Positions 46,954 to 54,308 are shown, numbered from the stretch's first letter. The stretch: DNA of 62,004 nt from an uncultured Acetatifactor sp. (GCA_947595925.1 CANQEV010000011.1:1-62004); one strand, 5' to 3'. The notes: a model not told the origin generated them from the sequence alone. Numbers and translations: made by a program.

Positions 46954-47713
46954 ATTTCAGGTTCACCTTTCATCTTCCAAATTTTCTGTTCCGTAAAGCC
47001 CTGCCCTGCAGAAAACGTAAATATAGCCGTCCGAAACCCGTTCAGGGATCCGGACAGCTATATCATAGCACACGTTTCCGCGCGCGTCATTATAAAAATG
47101 TAAAGTTTCGACGTTTTTATCAGCGGAGCGCAGATAGATTCTCTTATTTCAGCTGTGATCCATGCCCTCCCATTTTTGCCGTTTTTACGGCCTTCCGGCA
47201 CTTGCGCGCCGACGGAATCTTTTTCGCCGCCTCCTTTCCCAGAAGCAGATCATTTTCCCGTATCTCCCAAGAACTCCAAAAGGACTTTTGTGATATATTA
47301 TTATAGAATGTGATATATTAATTTTTCAGGGATTTCACGGTTAGTCCCGCTTCATTTACAAATATTGTAGACGCCTTCGGCAGTGCTGTCTGTTTAATTT
47401 GAATTATAATTGTGAAAACTATGATGGTATTACCTTGACTCAAACACGTTTTACTTGTAAGACACTAATTTAAAGGTGAAAAATCAGGCGAATGCCTTGG
47501 GGATCACCCCGAAATCAAAAGAGTCATAAAATAAATACGATTGCCGGCCTCCTCTCCGCACCGGAGTACCGGAGGCGTCTACAAGAATGATTATAAGTGT
47601 TTTTGCCAAATTATGCAAGACGCCGTTTCTTAAATTTTTTTAAACTGTTGCGGCGCAGTATTGACGAAGAAAAAGCAAAAGTATAGAATTATGTTAAAGG
47701 AAGGCGATGCTAT
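46954..47713. other. Long gene-free stretch before mecA
   Basis: About 760 nt without a convincing gene. It becomes AT-rich after 47280 with repeated GTGATATATTA (47290-47320). It contains TTGACT-N17-TAAGAC (47435-47463), a weak promoter. Small hairpins follow: GGC-GAAT-GCC and GGGG-ATCA-CCCC (47488-47510), and GCCTCC/GGAGGC with CTCCG-CAC-CGGAG inside (about 47546-47576). A structured noncoding RNA upstream of mecA is possible. I could not match it to a known class. Confidence 0.45.
47661..47689 (+). promoter_or_regulatory. Promoter of mecA
   Basis: TTGACG (47661-47666), a 17-nt spacer and TAGAAT (47684-47689), 24 nt before the start codon. An overlapping TATAGA gives a 15-nt spacer. Confidence 0.65.
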
Positions 47714-48436
47714 ATGAAAATAGAAAAATTGAATGAAAATCAGATTCGCTGCACCTTGACCAAAGAGGATCTGGCCAGCAGGCAGTTAAAGCTCAGCGAA
47801 CTCGCCTACGGCACAGAAAAGGCCAAGCGCCTGTTCCGTGAGATGATGCAGCAGGCCAACTTTCAGTTCGGTTTTGAGGCGGAAGACATTCCCCTGATGA
47901 TAGAGGCGATTCCTATGAACGCGGAATGCGTCGTCCTTCTGATCACAAAGGTGGAGGATCCGGAGGAACTGGATACACGCTTCTCCCATTTTTCACCTTC
48001 CGAAAGCGATCTGGAGGACGAGGAAGACGATTTCTACGACAGCGACGGCGACGATATGATGGATATGCTCCAACAGATGCAGACCCAGGGTTCCCAGGAA
48101 TACGGCCCCATAGAAAACATCGTTCCAAAGGATGCGGTTCCGAATCATTCCCGGATGTTTTTCTTCCACACGCTGTCCGACGTGATGGATGCCGCCGCCC
48201 AGACAGGAAGCTCCTGTCCCTGTCCCAATACCCTGTATACGGCTCCCGGCGGAAAGGGCTACGTCCTTACGATCCATGTGGGAAATGCCGCCCTCGATAT
48301 CTTTAACCGGATCTGCAACACTCTGACCGAATACGGTTCCATCAGGCGCAGTTACGGTGCCGGCCGGAATTTCCTGGAGGAACATTGTGAAGTCCTCCTG
48401 CCCGAAAACGCCCTGCAGAAACTCTGCCAGGGATAA
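47714..48436 (+). CDS. mecA: Adaptor protein MecA
   Basis: A 240-residue ClpC adaptor. N-terminal MKIEKLNENQIRCTLTKEDL is the MecA substrate-binding domain start. The linker is highly acidic (SESDLEDEEDDFYDSDGDD). The C-terminal ClpC-binding domain contains PCPNTLYTAPGGKGYVLTIH and SIRRSYGAGRNFLEEHCEVL. MecA delivers substrates such as ComK to ClpCP in Bacillus; clostridial targets are less known. A terminator follows at 48473. Confidence 0.93.
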   Translation: MKIEKLNENQIRCTLTKEDLASRQLKLSELAYGTEKAKRLFREMMQQANFQFGFEAEDIPLMIEAIPMNAECVVLLITKVEDPEELDTRFSHFSPSESDLEDEEDDFYDSDGDDMMDMLQQMQTQGSQEYGPIENIVPKDAVPNHSRMFFFHTLSDVMDAAAQTGSSCPCPNTLYTAPGGKGYVLTIHVGNAALDIFNRICNTLTEYGSIRRSYGAGRNFLEEHCEVLLPENALQKLCQG

Positions 48437-48472
48437 CGGACCGCCAACTATTCTGCAGACAACATGAAAGAA

Positions 48473-48510
48473 CCCCGGCTGACCCTTTATGGTCCAGCCG
48501 GGGGTTTTTT
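48473..48510. terminator. Terminator between mecA and DUF1858 gene
   Basis: CCCCGGCTGACC (48473-48484) pairs with GGTCCAGCCGGGG (from 48491) with one bulge. TTTTTT (48505-48510) follows on the plus strand. It serves mecA, and probably the convergent gene too. Confidence 0.85.
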
Positions 48511-48703
48511 AGTCCATGGCCTCGATCGTGCTCATCAGCTCGTCGATGTCGATGCCGTGCACCATGGCCGCTTCCTCCAGGGATTCTCCCTGCGCGGAGG
48601 GACAGCCGATACAATGCATCCCCGCGTCGAGAAGCACGGGCGCTACTTTAGGGTTCGTCTGAAGGATCTCCCCGATGGTCATTTCTTTCGTGATACCGCT
48701 CAT
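48509..48703 (-). CDS. DUF1858 protein
   Basis: A 64-residue protein ([20 protein letters not shown], then [20 protein letters not shown]) of the DUF1858 family. The HCIGCP cysteine pair is the family hallmark, suggesting redox or metal handling, as in hybrid-cluster-associated relatives. Function unproven. Its stop codon lies in the T-run of the mecA terminator. Confidence 0.92.
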   Translation of the reverse strand: MSGITKEMTIGEILQTNPKVAPVLLDAGMHCIGCPSAQGESLEEAAMVHGIDIDELMSTIEAMD

Positions 48704-48868
48704 ATCCTGCTCCTTTCCGGATCATTCATCCTGCTTCGCTGTGTTGCGGGCGTTTCCGCCTGCGCTACTTAGTATAGCATTATCCCCAAAATTTGACAAG
48801 TTATTCCTGACCCGCGGAGCACATAATATTAACAGTTCAGCGCGTGAATGCTGCGCCCCAGTTTGAAT

Positions 48869-49221
48869 GGTGCGCCCCACAGTTCAGCCCGCGCCCATTC
48901 GCAAAGTCGCGCTGACGCGCTCTCCGTCGCTTCGCGACTACCTTTGCTCATAGATGGGCAATCGAATGGTGCGCCCCACAGTTCAGCTCGCGCCCATTCG
49001 CAAAGCCGCGCTAGCGCGCTCCCTTTGCTCATAGATGGGCAATCGAACGGTGCTCCCCTCAGTTCAGCCCGCGCCCATTCGCAAAGTCGCGCTGGCGCGC
49101 TCTCCGCTGCTTCGCAGCTCCCTTTGCTCATAGATGGGCGCTCCCTCAGCCGTCAGGGCAGGGGAAAAATTCGTGCGAGCACGATTTTTCCCCTGCCCTG
49201 ACGGCTGGCTGAACTGTGGGG
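48869..49221. repeat. TIR-bounded palindromic element, copy C (3 units)
   Basis: Perfect 15-bp ends, CCCCACAGTTCAGCC (48875-48889) and GGCTGAACTGTGGGG (49207-49221). The conserved hairpin unit (CCCATTCGCAAAG ... CTTTGCTCATAGATGGG) is present three times in tandem (about 48869-48967, 48968-49048 and 49049-49147). Unit 2 lacks the inner GCTGCTTCGCAGC stem. A single variable hairpin follows (49147-49207) with the centre TCGTGC-GAGCACGA. A partial end (TTAACAGTTCAG, 48829-48840) precedes the array. The element ends 32 nt upstream of the pflB -35 box. Confidence 0.85.
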
Positions 49222-49252
49222 CTATGTATTCGAAAAAGTACACTCGTCTGCC

Positions 49253-49281
49253 TTGACTGAAAGGGGCGTTTTCAATATAAT
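49253..49281 (+). promoter_or_regulatory. Promoter of pflB
   Basis: TTGACT (49253-49258), an exact 17-nt spacer and TATAAT (49276-49281). Near-perfect sigma-A promoter, fitting a highly expressed fermentation gene. The 5' leader would be about 87 nt. Confidence 0.9.
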
Positions 49282-49303
49282 ATAGGTAAGGATTAGCGGT
49301 ACA

Positions 49304-49331
49304 GAAATTGTCGGATTTTCCTGACAATTTC
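49304..49331 (+). promoter_or_regulatory. Leader hairpin of the pfl operon
   Basis: GAAATTGTC (49304-49312) and GACAATTTC (49323-49331) form an inverted repeat extended by GGA/TCC with one bulge. It lies between the predicted transcription start and the ribosome site, so it could be an operator or an mRNA-stabilising stem. Confidence 0.55.
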
Positions 49332-49374
49332 ATAAAATTATACTAATTCAAATTTATAAGAGGAGGCATTTCAA

Positions 49375-51411
49375 ATGAAACCAATTGAAACCGATTTCGT
49401 GCGTGGCAAGTGGGACAAGGAAGTAAATGTCCGTGACTTCATCCAGCGAAACTACCATCCCTATGACGGCGATGATTCTTTCCTGGCCGGCCCCACCCAG
49501 AACACCAAGGATCTGTGGCAGATGGTGCTTGAGCTGCAGAAGAAGGAAAGAGAAGCAGGCGGCGTTCTCGACATGGACACCAAGGTTGTTTCCACCATCA
49601 CTTCCCATGGCCCCGGCTACCTCGACAAGAGCAAGGAGACCATCGTAGGTTTCCAGACCGACAAGCCTTTCAAGCGTTCCCTGCAGCCTTACGGTGGTAT
49701 CCGTATGGCAGAGAAGGCCTGCGCTGACAACGGCTATGAAGTGGATCCTGAGATCTCCGAGTTCTTCTCCACTCACAGAAAGACCCACAATGCAGGATGT
49801 TTCGACGCTTACAACCAGGAGATGAGAGCCTGCCGTTCCTCACATATCATCACCGGTCTTCCTGATGCATACGGCCGTGGACGTATCATCGGCGACTACA
49901 GAAGAGTTGCCCTGTACGGTATCGACAGACTGATCGAAGACAAGCAGGCGCAGAAGGATTCCACCGGCCGCGTTATGACCGACGACGTGATCCGTCTCCG
50001 CGAGGAGCTGTCCGAGCAGATGACCGCTCTGAAGATGATGAAGGAGATGGCTGCATCCTACGGCTGCGACATTTCCAATCCCGCTACCAATGTACAGGAA
50101 GCGATCCAGGCAGTTTACTTCGGATATCTGTGCGCAGTAAAGGAGCAGAACGGCGCGGCTATGTCCCTTGGACGTACCTCCACCTTCCTCGACATCTACG
50201 CAGAGAGAGACCTGGCAAACGGCACCTTCACCGAGGAGCAGATCCAGGAGTTCGTTGATCACTTCATCATGAAGCTGCGCTGCATCAAGTTTGCTCGTAC
50301 CCCCGAGTACAACCAGATCTTCGCTGGCGATCCCGTATGGGTGACCGAGTCCCTGGGCGGTGTCGGCGTGGACGGCAGACACATGGTGACCAAGATGAGC
50401 TTCCGTTATCTGAACACCCTGACCAACCTTGGACCTTCTCCCGAGCCCAACCTGACCGTTCTCTGGTCCACAAGGCTTCCTGAGAACTGGAAGAGATACT
50501 GCGCGAAGATGTCCATCCAGACCTCTTCCATCCAGTACGAAAACGACGACCTGATGAGAGTTACCCACGGCGACGACTACGGCATCGCATGCTGCGTATC
50601 CTCCATGGTGATCGGTAAGGAAATGCAGTTCTTCGGCGCACGTGCAAACGTGGCAAAGTGCCTGCTGTACGCTCTGAACGGCGGTATCGACGAAGTGACG
50701 AAGAAGCAGGTCGGCCCCAAGTACCGCCCTGTTACCGGCGATGTTCTGGATTACGACGATGTTTACAGCAAGTTCATGGATATGCTGGAGTGGCAGGCAG
50801 ACGTGTATGTAAACACCCTGAACATCATCCACTATATGCATGACAAATACTGCTATGAGAGAGCAGAGATGGCCCTTCATGACAGAGACGTAAAGCGTTA
50901 CTTCGCGACTGGCGTTGCAGGACTTTCCATCGTGGCTGACTCCCTTTCCGCTATCAAGTATGCGAAGGTTGAGCCCATCCGCGACGAGGACGGCGTGATC
51001 GTAGACTTCAAGACCACCGGCGACTTCCCGAAGTACGGAAACGACGACGACCGTGTAGACTCCATTGCACAGGATATCGTCCACAAGTTCATGACTGCCG
51101 TGAGAAGACATCACACCTACCGCAACGGCGTGCCCACCACTTCCATCCTGACCATTACCTCCAATGTTACCTACGGTAAGGCAACCGGTAATACTCCCGA
51201 TGGACGTAAGAAGGGCCAGCCTTTCGCTCCCGGCGCTAACCCTATGCACGGCCGCGATACCCATGGCGCAGTTGCTTCCCTGTCTTCCGTATCCAAGCTG
51301 CCCTTCAATGATGCTCAGGACGGTATCTCCAATACCTTCACCATCATCCCCGGCGCACTTGGCAAAGAGGATAAGGTATTTGCAGGCGACATCGAGCTTG
51401 ACCTGAAATAA
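49375..51411 (+). CDS. pflB: Pyruvate formate-lyase core lacking radical domain
   Basis: A 678-residue PFL that converts pyruvate and CoA to acetyl-CoA and formate. N-terminus [20 protein letters not shown] is canonical, and the catalytic pair is Cys406-Cys407 in [13 protein letters not shown]. coli PFL has about 760 residues and ends in the RVSGYAV glycyl-radical loop. This protein stops at [22 protein letters not shown], just where that domain should begin. The frame is clean, codon use is that of a highly expressed gene and no decay is seen, so the truncation looks genuine. The missing part is encoded at 51710. Strong RBS (GAGGAGG) precedes the ATG. Confidence 0.95.
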   Translation: MKPIETDFVRGKWDKEVNVRDFIQRNYHPYDGDDSFLAGPTQNTKDLWQMVLELQKKEREAGGVLDMDTKVVSTITSHGPGYLDKSKETIVGFQTDKPFKRSLQPYGGIRMAEKACADNGYEVDPEISEFFSTHRKTHNAGCFDAYNQEMRACRSSHIITGLPDAYGRGRIIGDYRRVALYGIDRLIEDKQAQKDSTGRVMTDDVIRLREELSEQMTALKMMKEMAASYGCDISNPATNVQEAIQAVYFGYLCAVKEQNGAAMSLGRTSTFLDIYAERDLANGTFTEEQIQEFVDHFIMKLRCIKFARTPEYNQIFAGDPVWVTESLGGVGVDGRHMVTKMSFRYLNTLTNLGPSPEPNLTVLWSTRLPENWKRYCAKMSIQTSSIQYENDDLMRVTHGDDYGIACCVSSMVIGKEMQFFGARANVAKCLLYALNGGIDEVTKKQVGPKYRPVTGDVLDYDDVYSKFMDMLEWQADVYVNTLNIIHYMHDKYCYERAEMALHDRDVKRYFATGVAGLSIVADSLSAIKYAKVEPIRDEDGVIVDFKTTGDFPKYGNDDDRVDSIAQDIVHKFMTAVRRHHTYRNGVPTTSILTITSNVTYGKATGNTPDGRKKGQPFAPGANPMHGRDTHGAVASLSSVSKLPFNDAQDGISNTFTIIPGALGKEDKVFAGDIELDLK

Positions 51412-51432
51412 TGTAATAGAAAGATCCTTTCA

Positions 51433-51460
51433 GCCGGCCCGGCGCCCTGCGCCGGACGGC
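51433..51460 (+). promoter_or_regulatory. GC-rich intercistronic hairpin after pflB
   Basis: CCGGCGC (51439-51445) pairs with GCGCCGG (51449-51455) around a CCT loop. Outer GCCG (51433-51436) pairs with CGGC (51457-51460). No T-run follows, so it is not an intrinsic terminator. A stem of this kind could protect the pflB 3' end or set the ratio of pflB to the downstream small subunits. Confidence 0.65.
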
Positions 51461-51484
51461 TCCTGAGAGAAGGAGGTGACACCC

Positions 51485-51685
51485 TTGGACAATGAACAGA
51501 TGATCGAGGACCTGGTGAATATGCTGGATTCCGGCATGACAAAGGGAGTGGGCCATGTCAATGTGGATACCGCTTCCGGCGAAGAAAAGACCAATGTCCA
51601 GACAATGGGCTGTACGGATTGTTCCAGAACCCCGCTGGCATGCAGCGTTCCCACCCTTCACGAAGGACTGGATGATTACAAATAA
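51485..51685 (+). CDS. Cys-containing glycyl-radical-domain-like protein
   Basis: A 66-residue protein. The start is TTG at 51485, because AGGAGG (51471-51476) is then 8 nt away; the in-frame GTG at 51476 overlaps that site. Residues 7-29 (IEDLVNMLDSGMTKGVGHVN VDT) align with the first part of the glycyl-radical domain at 51710 (11 of 23 identical). The RVSGYA radical loop is absent. The rest is different and holds Cys43, Cys46 and Cys53 (GCTDCSRTPLAC). I do not recognise a named family. A regulatory or metal-binding small subunit of the split PFL is inferred. Confidence 0.75.
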   Translation: MDNEQMIEDLVNMLDSGMTKGVGHVNVDTASGEEKTNVQTMGCTDCSRTPLACSVPTLHEGLDDYK

Positions 51686-51709
51686 ATAAAAATAAGGAGG
51701 ATTATTATT

Positions 51710-51952
51710 ATGGCAGCATCTAACGCACAGGTTGACAACCTTGTAAACTTACTGGATGGTTACGCTACCAAAGGCGGCCATCATCTGAACGTAAACGTTC
51801 TGAACAGAGATACTCTTCTGGATGCTCAGAAAAATCCTGAGAAGTATCCTCAGCTTACCATTCGTGTATCCGGTTACGCGGTAAACTTCATCAAGCTGAC
51901 TCCCGAGCAGCAGGCTGACGTTATCTCCCGTACCTTCCACGAGTCTATCTGA
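51710..51952 (+). CDS. Stand-alone glycyl-radical domain (GrcA-like)
   Basis: An 80-residue protein equal to the C-terminal domain of PFL. The radical loop [11 protein letters not shown] places the glycine at residue 55. [20 protein letters not shown] and [18 protein letters not shown] are the rest of the domain. It lacks the N-terminal extension of E. coli GrcA (YfiD), which rescues oxygen-cleaved PFL. Since pflB here has no such domain, this protein is probably an obligatory subunit and not a spare part. AAGGAGG precedes the ATG. Codon use matches pflB. Confidence 0.93.
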   Translation: MAASNAQVDNLVNLLDGYATKGGHHLNVNVLNRDTLLDAQKNPEKYPQLTIRVSGYAVNFIKLTPEQQADVISRTFHESI

Positions 51953-51997
51953 CCTAACCGTTTCGCCATAACCGAAATTATGATCGAAACGTAACGC

Positions 51998-52043
51998 AAA
52001 AAGACCACCCCTAAGCTTTTCGAAGCAAAGGAGTGGTCTTTTT
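51998..52043. terminator. Terminator of the pfl operon
   Basis: AAAAAGACCACCCCT (51998-52012) pairs with AGGAGTGGTCTTTTT (52029-52043) with one mismatch. Runs of A and T on both sides make it bidirectional. Confidence 0.85.
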
Positions 52044-52080
52044 ATTAGTTTTTGATACATTATCATCGATTAAACATTTG

Positions 52081-52109
52081 TTGTCAAACTTTGTCGTTTA
52101 TGATAAGAT
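52081..52109 (+). promoter_or_regulatory. Promoter of the candidate toxin mRNA
   Basis: TTGTCA (52081-52086), a 17-nt spacer and TAAGAT (52104-52109). It gives a leader of about 60 nt before the toxin start. Confidence 0.65.
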
Positions 52110-52178
52110 CCTTTTTAGGGAACAACCGTGTTGCAGGGTGGGCTGACCGTCTATTCCTCAGGAATGGAGGTGATGCCT

Positions 52179-52268
52179 ATGCGAAATCGCTTTGATTTCA
52201 AGGATGTGCTGACCTTCGGCATATTCCTTCTGGCGTTGCTTACATTTATCTTTACCTTTTGTAAGTAA
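52179..52268 (+). CDS. Holin-like type I toxin peptide, putative
   Basis: A 29-residue peptide (MRNRFDFKDVLTFGIFLLAL, then LTFIFTFCK) with a basic start and a single hydrophobic helix. It resembles the short putative holin-like toxin (Hol_Tox) family, in which FGxFxxALLTxI is the core. Family members are membrane peptides kept silent by antisense RNA. The ATG at 52179 has GGAGG 8 nt away; ATG codons at 52164 and 52173 overlap or crowd that site. A minus-strand promoter facing it lies at 52373-52400. Confidence 0.72.
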   Translation: MRNRFDFKDVLTFGIFLLALLTFIFTFCK

Positions 52269-52279
52269 AGCTACATAGA

Positions 52280-52320
52280 AAAACCACCCCTAAACTTGAC
52301 CGAGTAGCGGGATGGTCTTT
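52280..52320. terminator. Bidirectional terminator between toxin and antisense
   Basis: ACCACCCC (52283-52290) faces GGGATGGT (52310-52317). On the minus strand ACCATCCC/GGGGTGGT forms an eight-pair stem with one G-U and is followed by TTTTT. On the plus strand one A-C mismatch occurs. It terminates both the toxin mRNA and the convergent RNA, giving them complementary 3' ends. Confidence 0.65.
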
Positions 52321-52366
52321 CTACCAAAACCAGGTCAACCCACCTTGTGGGCGGTTGTTCCTTCTA
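52280..52366 (-). ncRNA. Candidate antisense antitoxin RNA
   Basis: Predicted RNA of about 87 nt from the minus-strand promoter (start near 52366) to the terminator at 52280. It would pair with the 3' end of the toxin mRNA across the shared terminator. Its 5' part (GGAACAACCGCCCACAAGGT, then GGGTTGACC) is nearly the same sequence as the toxin leader at 52119-52147, so the DNA carries an inverted repeat there. Confidence 0.5.
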
Positions 52367-52372
52367 AGTATC

Positions 52373-52400
52373 AGTATAATGTATCTGCTTAAAATGTCAA
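52373..52400 (-). promoter_or_regulatory. Promoter of the antisense RNA
   Basis: Minus strand TTGACA (plus 52395-52400), a 16-nt spacer and TATACT (plus 52373-52378). Strong sigma-A match with no gene behind it other than the antisense RNA. Confidence 0.72.
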
Positions 52401-53165
52401 GCTGAAATCCGTATTTTCTCGCAACCGGGCCCCCTTGCGGATAGTACATGAAATATGGTACACTATTCCTATAATGTGATGAACTCCAGCTTACCCATAT
52501 CCAACAATGCGAACAAGAATAGATAAAAGAAAGGTCAAAGTAATGTCTGTAAAGAAGGAATTGGACAGTTTTTTTGAAAGATTTTTCGAAGCATATCAAA
52601 AAACAGAGGATGGATTACCTAGATGCCCTCGAACGAAAGATATAGATCAGGCAATTTATGTGGGCGAATCCAACAATTCAGGATGGTGCAGATGGAAACC
52701 GATCCCTTATGGGGAAGAAGAACCTTTTATGAATTTATTAGAAACATACGGAATCGAAAAGAACACAGATATGATCGAGTTTTTTAGTACGTATCATTTC
52801 ATGGGACTTGATATATGCTATAAAAAAAGGGCAATGAGAATACTAGGCGTGGATCCTCGAGATGAGTATCGACTTTTAAAACATGTAATTCGCACATACA
52901 CGGATCAAGACGGAAAAATAACGCATATTTTGATTGGATTAGATTGCGAGGTAGGCAATTTTATAGTAGTAGAAATAAAAACTGGAATTATTAAATTAGT
53001 AGATGAAGATAACGGAAAAATGCGAAAAATCGCATCATCTTTGGAAGAGTTCATAAGAGGGTGGGAGCCGCATGTCTGCTGAAATAAAATATATGATTTC
53101 ATGCTGAAATCCAGCTGAAATCCGCTCAAAAAATCGTTCCTATTTCTCCATAATGTGATATAATA
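52400..53165. repeat. Shared flanks of the AT-rich Syd gene
   Basis: AGCTGAAATCCG occurs at 52400-52411 and 53113-53124 (with a further partial copy at 53103-53112). ATAATGTGAT occurs at 52471-52480 and 53150-53159. The same two motifs, in the same order, thus bracket the low-GC syd-like gene. This is compatible with insertion by duplication or recombination. Confidence 0.5.
52543..53082 (+). CDS. Syd-family (SUKH-like) protein
   Basis: A 179-residue protein resembling E. coli Syd. It has an N-terminal helix (ELDSFFERFFEAYQKTEDGL), IYVGESNNSGWCRWKPIPY near the Syd EDAVYWQP position, MIEFFSTYHFMGLDICYKKR and the C-terminal IVVEIKTGIIKLVDEDNGKM with SSLEEFIRGWEPHV. Syd binds SecY, and the wider SUKH/Syd group contains immunity proteins of polymorphic toxins. 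With no Sec gene or toxin beside it, an orphan immunity role is a reasonable guess. Much more AT-rich than its neighbours. Start ATG 52543 (AAAGG upstream). Confidence 0.75.
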   Translation: MSVKKELDSFFERFFEAYQKTEDGLPRCPRTKDIDQAIYVGESNNSGWCRWKPIPYGEEEPFMNLLETYGIEKNTDMIEFFSTYHFMGLDICYKKRAMRILGVDPRDEYRLLKHVIRTYTDQDGKITHILIGLDCEVGNFIVVEIKTGIIKLVDEDNGKMRKIASSLEEFIRGWEPHVC

Positions 53166-53278
53166 ACCTGGAAGGTATCCATGCCGCCTGCGGCATGGGG
53201 CGTATCGTCAAAATCATCATCGCGGCAACCGTCGAGATAGTATATTGTTTTCAAATAATCAAAAAGGAGATTTGCACT

Positions 53279-54034
53279 ATGCAGGGTAGAATTCACTCTT
53301 TAGAGAGCTTCGGCACGGTGGACGGTCCCGGCACCCGCTTTGTGGTGTTCGTCCAGGGGTGCCCTATGCGCTGCGCTTACTGTCACAATCCGGACACCTG
53401 GGAGATGAACGCGGGCACGCTCATGGAACCCGCCTACATCATAGAACAGTATGAGCGGAACAAGGCCTTTTATCAAAACGGCGGCGGGATCACCGTGACG
53501 GGCGGGGAACCTCTGATGCAGATCGACTTTCTGATCGACTTGTTTACCTTGGCAAAGGAGAAGGGCATCCACACCTGTATCGACACCTCCGGCATCGCGT
53601 TCAATCCCGACAACGCTTTCCTGATGGAGAAATTTGACCGCCTGATGCCTCTGGTGGATCTTGTAATGCTGGACATCAAGCACATTGATCCCGAAAAGCA
53701 CAAGGAGCTTTGCCTCCAGCCCAACACGAATATCCTGAAGTTTGCCGCATATCTGGACGAAAAGAAGGTGGATATGTGGATCCGGCACGTTGTGGTCCCG
53801 GGGATCACGGACGACGAGGTCTATCTGGAGAAGCTGGGGTATTTCATCGGGCAGTTCAGCAATCTGAAAGCCCTGGATGTGCTCCCCTACCACACCATGG
53901 GAGAGGCGAAATATAAAAAGCTGGGCATGGATTACCGTCTGAAGGGCGTGCCCGCCATGGACAAGACGATCCTCCTGGAAAAAAAGCAGGCGATCCTGAA
54001 CGGTATCAAAAAGAGACGCGCGGAGATGGAATAA
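53279..54034 (+). CDS. pflA: Pyruvate formate-lyase activating enzyme
   Basis: A 251-residue radical-SAM enzyme. The cluster motif CPMRCAYC gives Cys28, Cys32 and Cys35. N-terminal IHSLESFGTVDGPGTRFVVF and TVTGGEPLMQ are typical of PflA. It uses SAM and a [4Fe-4S] cluster to abstract hydrogen from the PFL glycine; here that glycine is on the separate 80-residue protein. Start ATG 53279 with AAAGGAGA upstream. It is separated from the pfl genes by the toxin and syd insertion. Confidence 0.95.
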   Translation: MQGRIHSLESFGTVDGPGTRFVVFVQGCPMRCAYCHNPDTWEMNAGTLMEPAYIIEQYERNKAFYQNGGGITVTGGEPLMQIDFLIDLFTLAKEKGIHTCIDTSGIAFNPDNAFLMEKFDRLMPLVDLVMLDIKHIDPEKHKELCLQPNTNILKFAAYLDEKKVDMWIRHVVVPGITDDEVYLEKLGYFIGQFSNLKALDVLPYHTMGEAKYKKLGMDYRLKGVPAMDKTILLEKKQAILNGIKKRRAEME

Positions 54035-54062
54035 AGGAATAAAACTTTCTTTTATTTTCCTA

Positions 54063-54091
54063 TTGAAATCAAGTGTAAAGTATTATAAAAT
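54063..54091 (+). promoter_or_regulatory. Possible promoter of the ferredoxin gene
   Basis: TTGAAA (54063-54068), a 17-nt spacer and TAAAAT (54086-54091), 47 nt before the start. Confidence 0.55.
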
Positions 54092-54137
54092 AAACCTAGT
54101 CAATACTTAGACACATGTGTTCAAGGAGGTATAAAAA

Positions 54138-54308
54138 ATGGCATTCGTTATCGGTGAAAATTGTATCACTTGCGGCGCCTGTGAGGCTCAGTGCCCTGTC
54201 GGCGCTATCAGCATGGGAGACGGCAAGTTTGTGATTGACGCTGACAAGTGCATTGACTGCGGTTCCTGCGCAGGCCAGTGCCCTGTAGGCACCATCGAGC
54301 AGGCGTAA
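54138..54308 (+). CDS. 2[4Fe-4S] ferredoxin
   Basis: A 56-residue clostridial-type ferredoxin with two cluster motifs, CITCGACEAQCPVGAI and CIDCGSCAGQCPVGTI. It starts MAFVIGEN and ends TIEQA. AAGGAGG with an ideal spacer precedes the ATG at 54138. Such ferredoxins pass low-potential electrons; next to pflA it may reduce the radical-SAM cluster, but general use by other oxidoreductases is equally likely. A terminator follows. Confidence 0.95.
   Translation: MAFVIGENCITCGACEAQCPVGAISMGDGKFVIDADKCIDCGSCAGQCPVGTIEQA

Noticed and set aside
47470..47580. c-di-GMP, SAM or 6S-type RNA before mecA
   Set aside because: The hairpins do not show the conserved cores of those classes. Kept only as an unclassified candidate.
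48829..49131. Open frame with repeated Ala/Arg/Glu/Trp-rich segments on the minus strand
   Set aside because: It arises entirely from the tandem palindromic units, has no ribosome site and no protein-like composition.
49840..51264. Long minus-strand frame opposite pflB
   Set aside because: Antisense shadow of biased codon use in pflB. No start signals.
51409..51480. Possible frameshift or assembly error producing the short pflB
   Set aside because: Between the parts lie a stop, a hairpin, a separate gene and two independent ribosome sites. The radical-domain gene starts with its own leader residues, so no single indel would restore a fused protein.
52321..52599. Minus-strand frame overlapping the start of the syd-like gene
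   Set aside because: It crosses the antisense promoter and the syd start, with no ribosome site or family resemblance.
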